A stretch of DNA of 64,000 nt from JAHEME01 sp034435035 (GTDB taxonomy: Bacteria; Chloroflexota; Anaerolineae; Aggregatilineales; UBA3940). The notes beneath the pieces are model-generated. The model did not search any database. It was not told the DNA's origin and worked only from the letters and a program-made list of their open reading frames with translations. Positions 8,874 through 18,519 of the stretch are shown here, piece by piece (within the stretch, counting starts at the first letter, position 1; every line of letters starts with the position of its first letter). The DNA lies in the NCBI GenBank assembly GCA_034435035.1, contig DAOTXW010000082.1, positions 27,425 through 91,424 of the forward strand. The letters run 5' to 3'. The position numbers and the translations under genes are program-made.

Positions 8874-10103
8874 TCATAGCACCGCATCTGGCTCTGCATA
8901 CACCGTTTGCAACTGCGGGACGATCCCATCCCAGTCATAGCGGGCACGTACAAGCATCGATGCGCGCTGACCCAACGCTACCCGGCGGGCAGGATCGCGG
9001 AGGAGATCGGCTACCGCACCAGCCAGATCGTCCGCTGAATCAGCCAGCAGCAGATGCTCGCCATGCCGCACCTCCAGTCCTTCCGCCCCAATAGAGGTGC
9101 TGACGACAGCACATCCCATGGCCATTGCCTCCAGCAGCTTGAACCGTGTGCCGCTGCCCATCCGCAGAGGGGCAACATAGACATCCGCTGCTCGCAGATA
9201 GGGCCGGATGTCATCCACATAGCCGGTCAGCGTGATGTTCGGTCGGCTGCGCAGGGCATCCAGCCGACGATGCGGCTTCTGTCCGACGATGCTGAAATGC
9301 ACATCCGGCACGACAGCGGCGATGGCCGGCAGCACCTCGCTGGCGAACCATAGCACGGCATCGATGTTGGGACGAAAATCCATTTTCCCGGTGAATACGA
9401 TGGAGGGGCGCAGAATGGCCGCCTCGATCACAGACTCCGGCCGGTAGTGGCTCACGGCGATCGCGTTGGGAATCGCTGCTATGGGTGTGCGGTGGGGGAG
9501 CCGGCGCAGCGCTGCTGCGTCAGCCTCAGAGACGGCAATGATCTGTCCCGCCGCCCGACATACCCCGGTTTCAAAGCGGCGCAGCAAAGCCGTCTGCAAC
9601 AGGGAATAAGCAGCAGCGTGCCAGCGCCGGGGCGATTGTATATCCTGCGCAGCAATGCGCCGCTGGAGCGCATACTCGGCGTTATGGGCATCGTAGATCA
9701 AAAGCGCGCCCGGGGCTCCGGCCCGGAGCGTTGTAAGGTAGGGCGCCATCTCGATACCCTCAACATGAACAATATCCACTGTCTCGTGGGCGAGAAGCTC
9801 ACGCACAGTCGAGGCGAATTCCGGCGACCAGCGGCGGCGCGCCATATCAGCCTGCCCGCCAAGCAGCGCACGCAGCCGCAGCAAGCTCGTCCAGGCTGGC
9901 GCCGGGACTGTCAAGATATGCTGACAAAGGGATGCCAGAGGAGTCATCTCAACCGACGGCTGCCCTGGCTCCACAAAGGAGATGAGCGAGACATCGTAAC
10001 CGTGCCGGGCCAGCCCGGCGATCAACCCATAGTTGCGCAGGGCAGTCCCCTGATGGGGGGGATAAGGAAGCTGGGGGGTCAGAAAAAGGACTCGCCGCCG
10101 CAC
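8874..10103 (-). CDS. GT4-family glycosyltransferase (sugar transferase)
   Basis: 409 aa from GTG 10103, preceded by GGAGG that overlaps the end of the upstream glycosyltransferase gene (2-nt gap). The GT-B fold is suggested by the N-terminal LFLTPQLPYPPHQGTALR, a Rossmann-like Gly-rich loop typical of exosortase-associated/WaaG-like GT4 enzymes. The C-terminal half has the donor-binding segment GSGTRFKLLEAMAMGCAVVSTSIGAEGL with the E-x7-E type Glu residues. It is predicted cytosolic, acting on lipid- or polymer-linked glycans. The pair of GT4 genes suggests a small exopolysaccharide or glycolipid step; the acceptor is unknown. Confidence 0.87.
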   Translation of the reverse strand: MRRRVLFLTPQLPYPPHQGTALRNYGLIAGLARHGYDVSLISFVEPGQPSVEMTPLASLCQHILTVPAPAWTSLLRLRALLGGQADMARRRWSPEFASTVRELLAHETVDIVHVEGIEMAPYLTTLRAGAPGALLIYDAHNAEYALQRRIAAQDIQSPRRWHAAAYSLLQTALLRRFETGVCRAAGQIIAVSEADAAALRRLPHRTPIAAIPNAIAVSHYRPESVIEAAILRPSIVFTGKMDFRPNIDAVLWFASEVLPAIAAVVPDVHFSIVGQKPHRRLDALRSRPNITLTGYVDDIRPYLRAADVYVAPLRMGSGTRFKLLEAMAMGCAVVSTSIGAEGLEVRHGEHLLLADSADDLAGAVADLLRDPARRVALGQRASMLVRARYDWDGIVPQLQTVYAEPDAVL

Positions 10104-10105
10104 CG

Positions 10106-11221
10106 CTATGCCTCCATAACCCGGCGATAGACGGTTAGCACGCCCCGGGCGGTCTCCTGCCAGGTCAATGTCGCTGCCCGGCGCAGCCCCCGGTCCCGCA
10201 GGTCGGCAGCCAGCGCCGCATCGAGCAGCACCCGCAGGAGACCGTCGGCTATACTCTCCGGATCCGCGGGATTGACCAGCACGCCAGCATCCCCGACAAC
10301 TTCCGGTAGGGAAGCGCGGTCGGCCACGACGACCGGCGTGCCGCAGGCCATCGCCTCCAGCGGCGGCAGGCCAAAGCCCTCATAGAAAGATGGCAGGCAC
10401 AACACCGATGCACCTGAATAAAGTGCGGGGAGATCGGAAGGTGGGACATCCTCCGCCCAGATGACACGGGTTGCCACCGTCGGTGATCGCAGCAGATCAC
10501 TGAGGTCATCGACCAGCCATCCGCGCTGCCCGGCGATCACCAGCGCAGGGGCATCCGGGAAGCGGTCCCACAGAGATGCGCAGGCCCGCAGCAGGCCGGA
10601 TAAGTTCTTGCGCGGCTCAAAGGTGCCAACAAACAGGATATAGCCAGCGGGGAGTCCATAGGTAGTACGCAGTCGGGCGACCGCCTCTGCCGGCGCGGGC
10701 TGGAAGCGGCCCCCGCAGACCCCCAGCAGCACTGTGGACACCTTGTCGGGCGGCACGCCCAGGAGGTTAAGTACATCTTGCCGCGTGGCCTCGGAGTCGG
10801 TCATGATATGATCAGCGCGGGAAACCGCCGCATTGATCTGGCCGTTGTAGTAGCGGCGGCTGTCAGGTGTCAGGAACTCCGGGTAATGCATAAAAGTCAG
10901 GTCGTGGATGGTGATTACGGAGCGGTAACGCCCCCCGATCGGGGGGATGAAATCCGGGCTGTGCAGCACATCCAGCTGCAGGGGCAGCACTTCGACGGCG
11001 AGCGTCCATCGCTCAAGCGGATGATGAGCCGGAGTCCAGCAGGACACCCGACCCTGATTGGGAGCAGCCGCCAGGTTGCGACGGTCTTTGCGGCTGTGCA
11101 GGATCACATAGCGGCTGGTTGAATCGAGCGCCGGCAGAGCGCTGATCAGCTCTTCAATGTAAGAGGTGATCCCGCCGCGACGATAGTACGTCAGCCGGGC
11201 ATCTATACCTATGCGGACCAT
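10106..11221 (-). CDS. GT4-family glycosyltransferase (mannosyltransferase-like)
   Basis: 371 aa from ATG 11221. The N-terminus IGIDARLTYYRRGGITSYIEEL is typical of GT4 mannosyl/rhamnosyltransferases. The middle has GYILFVGTFEPRKNLSGLLRA, the usual linker strand. The donor site is SFYEGFGLPPLEAMACGTPVVVADRASLPEVVGDAG, with the E-x7-E motif. It is the first gene of a two-gene operon with the next glycosyltransferase. The donor is probably a nucleotide sugar; the specific sugar cannot be read from the sequence. Confidence 0.9.
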   Translation of the reverse strand: MVRIGIDARLTYYRRGGITSYIEELISALPALDSTSRYVILHSRKDRRNLAAAPNQGRVSCWTPAHHPLERWTLAVEVLPLQLDVLHSPDFIPPIGGRYRSVITIHDLTFMHYPEFLTPDSRRYYNGQINAAVSRADHIMTDSEATRQDVLNLLGVPPDKVSTVLLGVCGGRFQPAPAEAVARLRTTYGLPAGYILFVGTFEPRKNLSGLLRACASLWDRFPDAPALVIAGQRGWLVDDLSDLLRSPTVATRVIWAEDVPPSDLPALYSGASVLCLPSFYEGFGLPPLEAMACGTPVVVADRASLPEVVGDAGVLVNPADPESIADGLLRVLLDAALAADLRDRGLRRAATLTWQETARGVLTVYRRVMEA

Positions 11222-11277
11222 GCAGGGCAGTATAGCGCAGGCTCATGGCCTCTGGCTATCTGAACTTGCTGGCAGCC

Positions 11278-11305
11278 TTGCGCAGGGCACCTGGAGGGCT
11301 ACAAT
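11278..11305 (+). promoter_or_regulatory. Candidate sigma-70 promoter of xpt-guaA
   Basis: -35 TTGCGC (11278-11283), 16-bp spacer, -10 TACAAT (11300-11305), 32 bp before the GTG of xpt. I see no purine-riboswitch core between it and the start; the leader is too short for one. Confidence 0.5.
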
Positions 11306-11337
11306 AGGCGCGTGTCTCCCCCTCAGGAGGTCAGCCG

Positions 11338-11910
11338 GTGGACATGCTGAAGGCCCGCATTCGTGCTGAGGGCAAGAACCTCGGAAATGGTATCCTCAAG
11401 ATCGATAGCCTGCTTAATCATCAGATGGATCCGTCCCTGATGGAAGCCATCGGCAGGGAGATTGCACGCCGATTCGCTGAGGAACGGATCACCCGCATCC
11501 TCACAGCGGAAGTATCGGGAATCGGACCCGCGTTGATGGCGGGGCTGGCTCTGGGTGTGCCGATCGTCTATGCGCGTAAGCGCCGCCCGATCACCATGAT
11601 GGAGCCTGTGTATGTGGAAACAGCGCCCTCTCATACCAAGGGTGACGAGGTGTTCCTGATGGTGTCCCCGGAGTTCCTGAACAGCGGCGATCGCATCCTC
11701 ATCGTGGATGATTTCCTTGCTTCCGGCAAAACTATCGCTGCGCTCGCACGCATCGTGCGGCAGGCAGGGGCGGAGCTGATCGGGGTGGCTTCTGTAGTCG
11801 AAAAGACATTTGAAGGAGGGCGGGATCATCTGGCAGGCCTGAACGTGCGAATAGAGTCACTGGCGATCATAAAGGCAATGCAGGATGACCAGATCCTCTT
11901 CGCCGAGTGA
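11338..11910 (+). CDS. xpt: Xanthine phosphoribosyltransferase
   Basis: 190 aa from GTG 11338, with AGGAGG 7 nt upstream. It converts xanthine plus PRPP to XMP, the substrate for GMP synthase encoded next. The Xpt family start LKARIRAEGKNLGNGILKIDSLLNHQMDP is evident. The PRPP loop is RILIVDDFLASGKT (DD followed by the loop A-S-G-K-T). Length matches the family (about 190). Sits 45 nt upstream of guaA, an operon joining salvage with GMP formation. Confidence 0.95.
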   Translation: MDMLKARIRAEGKNLGNGILKIDSLLNHQMDPSLMEAIGREIARRFAEERITRILTAEVSGIGPALMAGLALGVPIVYARKRRPITMMEPVYVETAPSHTKGDEVFLMVSPEFLNSGDRILIVDDFLASGKTIAALARIVRQAGAELIGVASVVEKTFEGGRDHLAGLNVRIESLAIIKAMQDDQILFAE

Positions 11911-11955
11911 CAAGGCTGGTCAGGCAAAGATCACGCTGCGCAGGATGTCCGGCCA

Positions 11956-13500
11956 ATGACCCATGACACGATCATCGTTCTTGATTACGGGTCACAAACG
12001 GCACAGCTAATCGCCCGCCGCATCCGCGAGGCCGGGGTATACAGCGAGCTGTTGCCCTGGGATGCCCCCACCAGCGTAATACACGGGCTCAACCCCAGGG
12101 GCATTGTCCTGTCCGGCGGCCCGGCCAGCGTCTACGAGCCAGGCGCCCCCACTCTGGCGCCTGCTGTTCATGAATTGGGCGTGCCCGTATTAGGCATCTG
12201 CTATGGGATGCAGATACTGACCCATGCGCTGGGTGGGAAGGTCGCCGCCTCAGCGCATCGTGAATATGGCCCTGCTGCGCTGAATGTCAGGCAAGAGGCG
12301 GCTCTCTGGGACGGCCTGCCCCCGACGCTTGACGTCTGGATGAGCCACGGCGACCGCATCGAACAGCCCCCCCCGGGTTTTGTCTCGCTGGCACACACAG
12401 CCAACTCGCCTGTGGCAGCGATGGGAGACGCATCCCGCCAATTGTACGGAATCCAGTTTCATCCTGAAGTCTCCCATACGCAGCGCGGCACAGAAATCCT
12501 GGCCAATTTTGCCATTCGCATTTGCGGCTGCCGGGCTGACTGGACCCCCAGTACATTTATTGATGAAGCCGTGGCCCGTATCCGCGAGCAGGTAGGGCCG
12601 GATCGTGTATTGCTAGGGCTCTCCGGCGGTGTGGATTCCTCGGTGGCAGCAGCGCTGCTTCACCGGGCACTGGGCGATCAGTTGATCAGCATCTTCATCG
12701 ATCATGGGCTACTCCGCCAGGGCGAAGCCAGTCAGGTGGTTGACACCTTTCAGCGATACCTGGGGCTGAATCTGAGCGTTGTCTACGCCGGCGAAGCGTT
12801 CATGGATGCGCTGGCAGGGGTGATCGAGCCGGAAGCCAAGCGGCTGGTTATCGGCGAGCTGTTTATCCGCACCTTTGAGCAGGAGGCGCGTCGTTTCGGG
12901 GATATTCGCTTCCTGGCACAGGGAACTATCTATCCGGATGTGATCGAGTCGGCCGCAAAGGACAGACCCGCAGCGCAGCGCATCAAAGCGCATCACAATG
13001 TAGGAGGTCTCCCACCCGATATGCAGTTCGAGCTGGTCGAGCCGCTGCGCTACCTGTTCAAAGACGAAGTACGCCGCGTAGGTGAGGCGCTGGGGCTGCC
13101 AGAGGAGATCGTCTGGCGACAGCCATTCCCCGGCCCCGGGCTGGCAGTTCGCTGCCCGGGTGAGGTAACCCGGGAGCGGCTGGAGCGGCTGCGCGCCGCA
13201 GATGCCATCTTTGTGCAAGAGCTGCAGAGCAGCGGAATGCTCCGCAATGATACTGCACAGGCCTTTGCCGTGCTTCTGCCAGTGCGCAGTGTCGGGGTGA
13301 TGGGCGATCAGCGCATCTACGGTGAGACGGTGGTGCTCCGGGCTGTGACGACAGATGATTTTATGACGGCCGATTGGGCCCGTCTTCCTCATGCTCTGCT
13401 GGCCCGGGCTGGTGCGCGCATCGTCAACGAGGTCCCGGGTGTGGTTCGTGTGCTTTACGATATCACCAGCAAGCCGCCTGCCACCATCGAATGGGAATGA
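11956..13500 (+). CDS. guaA: GMP synthase (glutamine-hydrolysing)
   Basis: 514 aa, the usual length. It aminates XMP to GMP with ATP and glutamine. The class I amidotransferase domain (residues 1-190) has the nucleophile elbow GICYGMQ and the His/Glu pair in FHPEVSHT. The ATP pyrophosphatase domain has the P-loop [11 protein letters not shown] near residue 222. The C-terminal dimerisation domain ends KPPATIEWE as expected. It is co-directional with xpt. Confidence 0.97.
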   Translation: MTHDTIIVLDYGSQTAQLIARRIREAGVYSELLPWDAPTSVIHGLNPRGIVLSGGPASVYEPGAPTLAPAVHELGVPVLGICYGMQILTHALGGKVAASAHREYGPAALNVRQEAALWDGLPPTLDVWMSHGDRIEQPPPGFVSLAHTANSPVAAMGDASRQLYGIQFHPEVSHTQRGTEILANFAIRICGCRADWTPSTFIDEAVARIREQVGPDRVLLGLSGGVDSSVAAALLHRALGDQLISIFIDHGLLRQGEASQVVDTFQRYLGLNLSVVYAGEAFMDALAGVIEPEAKRLVIGELFIRTFEQEARRFGDIRFLAQGTIYPDVIESAAKDRPAAQRIKAHHNVGGLPPDMQFELVEPLRYLFKDEVRRVGEALGLPEEIVWRQPFPGPGLAVRCPGEVTRERLERLRAADAIFVQELQSSGMLRNDTAQAFAVLLPVRSVGVMGDQRIYGETVVLRAVTTDDFMTADWARLPHALLARAGARIVNEVPGVVRVLYDITSKPPATIEWE

Positions 13501-13563
13501 GGCTGCGCCGGCGCCTGGCTCGCCACGACACATCAAGACTGCCGCAGCGGATTAGGGGAGCGC

Positions 13564-14511
13564 ATGGATAACTGGGCGGTCATTGAGAGAGCCGGACAGC
13601 TTCTGTGGAAGTACAAGCCACTGGCGGCGCCGGGCATCGCAATCGCCATTGCGGGCGGGGTAGAGGGGCTGCTGCGCCCCCTGCTGGCATTTGGCATGCG
13701 GCGGCTGCCGCCCGGTGTGACACGCCGGCTCCCACTCCCACCAGGCTTCGACCCCTCTGAACCCGGAGTAGCGCGGGCGATCCGCTGGCTGCTGGTAGAA
13801 GCCTACCGGCTTGGCCCGCCTGGCTGGGTGGGGCTGGCGGCGGCGGCAGTTGTTGTGCTGATTATCCTCGGGTTGATCCTTATCCTTGCACGGGGTGCCT
13901 TGATCGCCGCCGCCAGCGAGGCCGATACAGGCAACCAGCCAGCAGCCGGGGCGGCTCTCGCGCTGGCCTGGCGCCGTGCCTGGAGACTGATCGTGATCGC
14001 CTCCATTCCAGCAATCCCGGTAACCGTTGCCGCGATCGTGGTTGTGCTGCTGGCCGTTGCGGTGGTTAGCCGTGTGGGCGCTGTAGAGTTGATGGAGGGA
14101 CCTCAGGCCCTGCAGCGGCGGGTGCTGAGTGGGCTGGGGCTGGCCTCGGTGATACTCCTGTGCCCCTTCATGGCCATCACGGTCGCGCTGGGAATGCTCC
14201 GGCACCTGGCTGACCGTGCCTGTATGCTGGAAGACAGCGGAGTACTGGAATCATATCGTCGGGGCTGGCGGGCAGCGCGAGCGAATAGCGGCTCTGCGCT
14301 GATCCTGCTGGGGTTTACGCTGGCAGCACAGACTGCGCTGGGCTCTGCCATAGGGCTGATCCGTGGACTGGCGGTGATCTGCGCAGCGGGGCTACCGCTT
14401 CTGTGGCTTATCAACGGTACTATGCGTGCCTATTTCATCATCCTCTGGACGCTGGCCTGGCGCAGTTGGGTCTCTGCACCTGAGGCCGATCCGTCCCTGC
14501 CCTCCCCATAA
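13564..14511 (+). CDS. Multi-pass membrane protein, paralogue of the next gene
   Basis: 315 aa from ATG 13564, with AGGGGAG just upstream. About six hydrophobic segments (residues 95-118, 138-168, 190-215, 240-275 and others). It shares with the next protein the phrase LADRACMLEDSGVLESYRRGW and the ending YFIILWTLAWR. This resembles the DUF7544/GDPD-membrane-like proteins of Chloroflexota and Archaea in which a conserved loop carries DRA-C. Function unknown. It is followed after 111 nt by the paralogue, so they probably form a heteromeric pair. Confidence 0.75.
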   Translation: MDNWAVIERAGQLLWKYKPLAAPGIAIAIAGGVEGLLRPLLAFGMRRLPPGVTRRLPLPPGFDPSEPGVARAIRWLLVEAYRLGPPGWVGLAAAAVVVLIILGLILILARGALIAAASEADTGNQPAAGAALALAWRRAWRLIVIASIPAIPVTVAAIVVVLLAVAVVSRVGAVELMEGPQALQRRVLSGLGLASVILLCPFMAITVALGMLRHLADRACMLEDSGVLESYRRGWRAARANSGSALILLGFTLAAQTALGSAIGLIRGLAVICAAGLPLLWLINGTMRAYFIILWTLAWRSWVSAPEADPSLPSP

Positions 14512-14622
14512 TTGGGATGCAACTCGCTCTTACCCACAGCCGTACTGATTCTGGAGAGTGTCTCCGGTGCTGAAATCTCAGCACAGTCTGCCGGGCGACC
14601 GGCTGTGAAATGTGAGGTTGCA

Positions 14623-15588
14623 ATGGATTACGGCGAGGTCTTATCCAGGGCATGGAACATCGTCTGGAACAACAAGTGGCTGATTCTCCTGGGCATCCTA
14701 GTTGCCCTGGGCTCCGGTGGCGGGGGCGGAGGAAATGGCGGCGGCTACAACTTTGGCCAGGGTGACTTCGATCGCTCGGAGCAGCCAGAAGGGCCGGAGC
14801 AGACGCCCTTTGAGCAGCCAGACCTGGAGGAATTTGAGCGCTTGCTCAGCCGCCAGGAGTTACAGCAGTTCATGGGGTTGGGGACTGCAGTGATTCTGGC
14901 GCTGCTGTGCGTTGGGCTGGTCATTGCTGTGACTCTGGGCGTGGTGGCGCGCATCGCTGCCGGTGGGTTGATTGCCGGGGTGGATCAAATTGACGGCGGC
15001 GCCGCCTCATCATTTGGCCAGGCATGGAGCGCGGGGTGGGCACGAGGATGGCGGCTGATCGGCATCGGGCTGGTGACCGCGATCCCCTGGGTGCTGCTTC
15101 TGCTGATCAGTATTCCACTGGCCATCCCGCTCATCCGGATGGCAACATCCACTGGGATGAGTCCGGAAGAGATATTCAACCAGTCAGTCGGGCTGTGGAT
15201 CGGCCTGGGCGCGCTGCTGTGCATCACGATCTTGATCTCGCTGCCGCTGGCGGCGTTGCAGGCGCTTGCCGACCGTGCCTGTATAGTCGAGAACACCGGC
15301 GTCTGGGCATCCTACCGCCGCGCCTGGGAAGTACTGACAGGAAATCTGGGGCCAGCTGTGCTGCTATTCCTGATCCAGACCGGTATTCAGATCGGCCTGG
15401 GGCTGCTCTTGCTGCTGCCGAGCATCCTGATGGCCCTGTGCTGTCTTCTGTGGCCGGTGCTTCTGGCGATCAGCGGGACGATCACCGCCTACTTCTCAAC
15501 AGTATGGACACTGGCCTGGCGCCACTGGACCGGCCGCACCCGGGGCTCGGCGGGCGAGCCGCTGCCGCAGCCCGCTCCCGCGGTATAA
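14623..15588 (+). CDS. Multi-pass membrane protein, paralogue of the preceding gene
   Basis: 321 aa from ATG 14623, chosen because GTGAGG lies 5 nt upstream and the sequence begins MDYGEVLSRAWNIVWNNKW, like the partner gene (RAGQLLWKYK). The frame is open further upstream, but that part is not protein-like. Helices at residues about 22-33, 88-110, 140-165, 195-215 and 235-275. An acidic, Gly/Gln-rich segment (residues 35-75) sits after the first helix, probably extracytoplasmic. The conserved LADRACIVENTGVWASYRRAWEVL and YFSTVWTLAWRHW match the first protein. Function unknown. Confidence 0.78.
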   Translation: MDYGEVLSRAWNIVWNNKWLILLGILVALGSGGGGGGNGGGYNFGQGDFDRSEQPEGPEQTPFEQPDLEEFERLLSRQELQQFMGLGTAVILALLCVGLVIAVTLGVVARIAAGGLIAGVDQIDGGAASSFGQAWSAGWARGWRLIGIGLVTAIPWVLLLLISIPLAIPLIRMATSTGMSPEEIFNQSVGLWIGLGALLCITILISLPLAALQALADRACIVENTGVWASYRRAWEVLTGNLGPAVLLFLIQTGIQIGLGLLLLLPSILMALCCLLWPVLLAISGTITAYFSTVWTLAWRHWTGRTRGSAGEPLPQPAPAV

Positions 15589-15611
15589 GTGACAGATATC
15601 AGGAAGGAACT

Positions 15612-15648
15612 CATGCGCCGGGATCGAACACCTCGCTCCCGGCGCATG
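15612..15648 (+). terminator. 12-bp hairpin after the paralogue pair
   Basis: CATGCGCCGGGA (15612-15623) pairs perfectly with TCCCGGCGCATG (15637-15648), with a 13-nt loop, and is followed by TTTCG. It lies 24 nt past the stop of the membrane protein gene. Confidence 0.6.
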
Positions 15649-15678
15649 TTTCGTCAGGGAGACAGGGAGACTCATTGC

Positions 15679-15707
15679 TTGACGTGGCAGACACACCGCG
15701 CTAGAGT
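15679..15707 (+). promoter_or_regulatory. Candidate sigma-70 promoter of the LysM/M23 gene
   Basis: -35 TTGACG (15679-15684), 17-bp spacer, -10 TAGAGT (15702-15707). It lies just downstream of the hairpin terminator and 82 bp before ATG 15789. Confidence 0.5.
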
Positions 15708-15788
15708 CGCCATATCGACATATAGAGACCGCACCGGCCAGGACGTGCCGCGCCTGGCCGTTTGGCTGCGGCGGAGCGAGCACTGCTG

Positions 15789-16934
15789 ATGAACTCAACC
15801 AACGAGCCCTTTGTGCCGCGCACCGGCCTGGCGCAGGCAGCTGACTCTGTGCTGGAGTTCTTCAACCAGCATCTCACGCTGATATCACTGACTGTGGCGG
15901 CTGTCGCAGTGGTGCTGCTGGCATTGGGGCCGATTCGGCTGGCAGTTTCCGGCAGCGCCGGCGCGGCGTCAGGCGCGGCTGATAGAACGGCCAGCCTGCT
16001 TACCGGAGGGGGGGCTGCTGGCACAGCTGGCATCAGCGGGGCAGCTGCGCCTCTCAGCCGCGAGATCGTGCCATTCACAACCATCCCCAACCGCCCGCGC
16101 AATCAGCTCAGCAGCTACACAGTGCAGCCGGGCGATACCCTGATGGGGATTGCCGAGCGGTTCGGCCTAGACCGCAACACTCTATTCTGGTCAAATGCCG
16201 AGACGCTGCGGGGTGATGTGCATATGCTCCAGCCCGGCGTGGAGCTGGCCATCCTGCCAGTCGATGGTGTGCTGCACAAGTCGGACGGGAACCTTACCCT
16301 GCAGCAGATCGCCGATAAGTACAGCGTGGATGTCAATACGATCATCGAGTCGGAGTACAACGAGATGGATGGCTACACCCCCGGCACTGTGCCGCCATGG
16401 GGAATGCGGATCGTAGTGCCAGGAGGAATCAGCGAGATCAACGCCGATATGTGGAAGCCGCCCATCGTCGAGGTGGCCGATCCCGTCACCGGCACGGTGT
16501 CACGTGCCTTCATGCCCAATATGGGAGGCTCGTGCTCGTCGGGCATCACAGGATCCGGGGGAACCGGCTCATGGGCCAGCCCGCTGCCCGGCGCAGCTTT
16601 TGTGCAGCCATTCTATCCCGGGCATTCTGGCGTAGACCTGGCGATGCCAGTGGGCACTTCCGTGCTGGCAGCCGATACCGGCGTGGTGATCTTTTCGGGC
16701 TGGGTGCCTGCTGACTGGGGATACGGTGTGCTGGTGGTGCTTGATCACGGCAATGGGTGGACCAGCTATTATGCCCACCTCAGCGCGACCGGCGTGGGCT
16801 GCGGGCAGCTGGTGCCGCGCGGCGGTTATGTAGGAGCAGTGGGTTCGACGGGCAACTCCAGCGGCCCACATCTGCACTTTGAACTGCGCTGGAACCATAC
16901 TCCCGACAATCCCGCCAACTACCTGGGATTCTAG
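15789..16934 (+). CDS. Membrane-anchored LysM and M23 peptidoglycan peptidase
   Basis: 381 aa from ATG 15789 (TTG 15762 would add nine residues). One N-terminal membrane helix near residues 28-50 places the rest outside the cell. Two LysM-like modules follow (YTVQPGDTLMGIAERFGL; LTLQQIADKYSVDVNTI). The C-terminal M23 domain carries the zinc ligands: HSGVDLAMPVG (H-x3-D), and HLHFELRW (H-x-H). GTSVLAADTGVVIFSGW is the usual M23 core. Predicted endopeptidase acting on cell-wall peptides in division or envelope maintenance. It is transcribed alone, between two terminators. Confidence 0.9.
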   Translation: MNSTNEPFVPRTGLAQAADSVLEFFNQHLTLISLTVAAVAVVLLALGPIRLAVSGSAGAASGAADRTASLLTGGGAAGTAGISGAAAPLSREIVPFTTIPNRPRNQLSSYTVQPGDTLMGIAERFGLDRNTLFWSNAETLRGDVHMLQPGVELAILPVDGVLHKSDGNLTLQQIADKYSVDVNTIIESEYNEMDGYTPGTVPPWGMRIVVPGGISEINADMWKPPIVEVADPVTGTVSRAFMPNMGGSCSSGITGSGGTGSWASPLPGAAFVQPFYPGHSGVDLAMPVGTSVLAADTGVVIFSGWVPADWGYGVLVVLDHGNGWTSYYAHLSATGVGCGQLVPRGGYVGAVGSTGNSSGPHLHFELRWNHTPDNPANYLGF

Positions 16935-16938
16935 CACC

Positions 16939-16977
16939 CGATGAGGGCGCGGTTTCAGATGAACCGCGCCCTCATCG
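16939..16977. terminator. Strong bidirectional hairpin terminator
   Basis: A perfect 16-bp stem (16939-16954 with 16962-16977) with a 7-nt loop, then TTTA on the + strand. It separates the M23 gene (+) from glycine C-acetyltransferase (-). Confidence 0.8.
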
Positions 16978-16990
16978 TTTAGCCTGCACG

Positions 16991-18181
16991 CTAGGAGATC
17001 ACGCCCAGCTCGCGGCCGACCTTCTCAAAGGCTGCCAGGCCAGCCTCCAGATCCTGCGGTGTGTGGGCGGCGGTATTCATCACCCGGATGCGCGCTTTGC
17101 CCTTTGGCACAGTCGGATAGCCAATCGCCATAGCGAATACACCTTCTTCGAACAGGCGGCGGCTGAACTGCTGCGCCAGCGTCGCCTCACCCAGCATCAG
17201 CGGGATGATCGGAGTCTGTGACTGGCCTGTATCGAATCCCAGGCGTTGCATACCCTCTTTCAGCATACGCGCATTGGACCAAAGGCGGTCGACCTGCTCG
17301 GTGCTGGCTTCCAACAGATCAACCCCTGCCAGACAGGCGGCCACATCAGGCACGGTCATGGCCGAAGAGAAAAGGAACGGTCGGCCGCGCTGGCGCAGCC
17401 AGTCGATGATCACCTGCTTGCCGGCGACCAGGCCTCCCACAACACCAAAAGCCTTGGAAAGCGTCCCGACCTCGATATCGACCTTCCCATGCAGCCCGAA
17501 GTGATCTACAATACCGCGCCCGCCGCGCCCCAGTACCCCTTCCCCGTGCGCATCGTCCACCATCAGCAGAATCCCGGCCTCCTCGGCTACGTCGTAGATC
17601 TGAGGCAGCGGAGCGATGTCGCCATCCATGCTGAATACCCCATCGGTGACAATCAGCGCGCGCCCTTCCAGAGGTGTCTCGGCGATCTTCTGACGCAGAT
17701 CAGCCGGATCATTGTGCTCATAGGCGACAATCTGGGCGCCTGACAACCGGCAGCCATCAATGATACTTGCATGGTTCAGGCGATCGGAGAAGATCACATC
17801 CTGCTTGCCCACCAGAGCAGGGATGGTAGCGAGATTGGCATTGAAGCCGCTTTGAAAGGTGATCGCCGCCTCGACCCCCTTGAACTCGGCCAGACGCTGC
17901 TCCAGCTGCCTGTGCAGGGTCATCGTTCCAGCAATGGTGCGCACCGCACCCGGGCCAATGCCATAGGAATCGATGGCGTCTTTGGCGGCCTGCCGAAGCC
18001 GGGGGTGATTGGCCAACCCAAGATAATTGTTAGCACAGAAGTTCAGCACACGCCGCCCATCGACTGTGAGCCAGCCGTCCATGGGGCTCTCAATGGTGCG
18101 GATATGGGTGAAGAGTCCCTGCTCTTTAAGCAGGGACAGTTCCTGCTCAATCCAGTCCGTCTTGGAAGCGATCGCAGCCAT
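16991..18181 (-). CDS. kbl: Glycine C-acetyltransferase (2-amino-3-ketobutyrate CoA ligase)
   Basis: 396 aa from ATG 18181, which has CAGGAG upstream; the open frame extends to 18307 without homology. A PLP-dependent alpha-oxoamine synthase: cleaves 2-amino-3-ketobutyrate with CoA to glycine and acetyl-CoA in threonine breakdown. Visible marks are [14 protein letters not shown], the substrate/cofactor segment [12 protein letters not shown], and the PLP lysine in [12 protein letters not shown]. No adjacent threonine dehydrogenase (tdh) is seen. AONS/serine palmitoyltransferase-like family members are alternatives, but length and motifs favour Kbl. Confidence 0.9.
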   Translation of the reverse strand: MAAIASKTDWIEQELSLLKEQGLFTHIRTIESPMDGWLTVDGRRVLNFCANNYLGLANHPRLRQAAKDAIDSYGIGPGAVRTIAGTMTLHRQLEQRLAEFKGVEAAITFQSGFNANLATIPALVGKQDVIFSDRLNHASIIDGCRLSGAQIVAYEHNDPADLRQKIAETPLEGRALIVTDGVFSMDGDIAPLPQIYDVAEEAGILLMVDDAHGEGVLGRGGRGIVDHFGLHGKVDIEVGTLSKAFGVVGGLVAGKQVIIDWLRQRGRPFLFSSAMTVPDVAACLAGVDLLEASTEQVDRLWSNARMLKEGMQRLGFDTGQSQTPIIPLMLGEATLAQQFSRRLFEEGVFAMAIGYPTVPKGKARIRVMNTAAHTPQDLEAGLAAFEKVGRELGVIS

Positions 18182-18519
18182 AGTTGCTTGCTCCTGGACA
18201 CAACACAGATTGCAGCCTGCATATGTAGTATGTCCGATCCGGCGCGTTTGCTCAAGCGAGGGGCAGGCGATAAGCAGATGCAGGGCGACGGAGGATGCTA
18301 TATCCACTTTGCTTGTTCTGTGCCATAATCTTTACAGATGATCAACCCGCTGCGTTCGGTGGCCTATAGCATTGGAATCTGATAGATATACACTGACCCT
18401 GGAGTGCATCCACACGATCGGGAACGTGGCGCCCCAAAAGGATTTAATAGGCTGGACTCGGGGAGGGATTTCATTATAATTCGGTATGATGGATCGTCCG
18501 GGTTCTCAGGAGGATATCG
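18182..18519. promoter_or_regulatory. Divergent intergenic region kbl / slipin with sigma-70-like promoter
   Basis: A 338-bp stretch without a gene. For the + strand gene, -35 TGGACT (18453-18458), 16-bp spacer and -10 TATAAT (18475-18480) lie 40 bp before the ATG. On the minus side I see no convincing -35/-10 pair for kbl. No RNA gene or repeat is evident. Confidence 0.5.

Noticed and set aside
11222..11337. Purine riboswitch before xpt
   Set aside because: The expected three-way junction core is not visible, and the promoter leaves only about 30 nt of leader.
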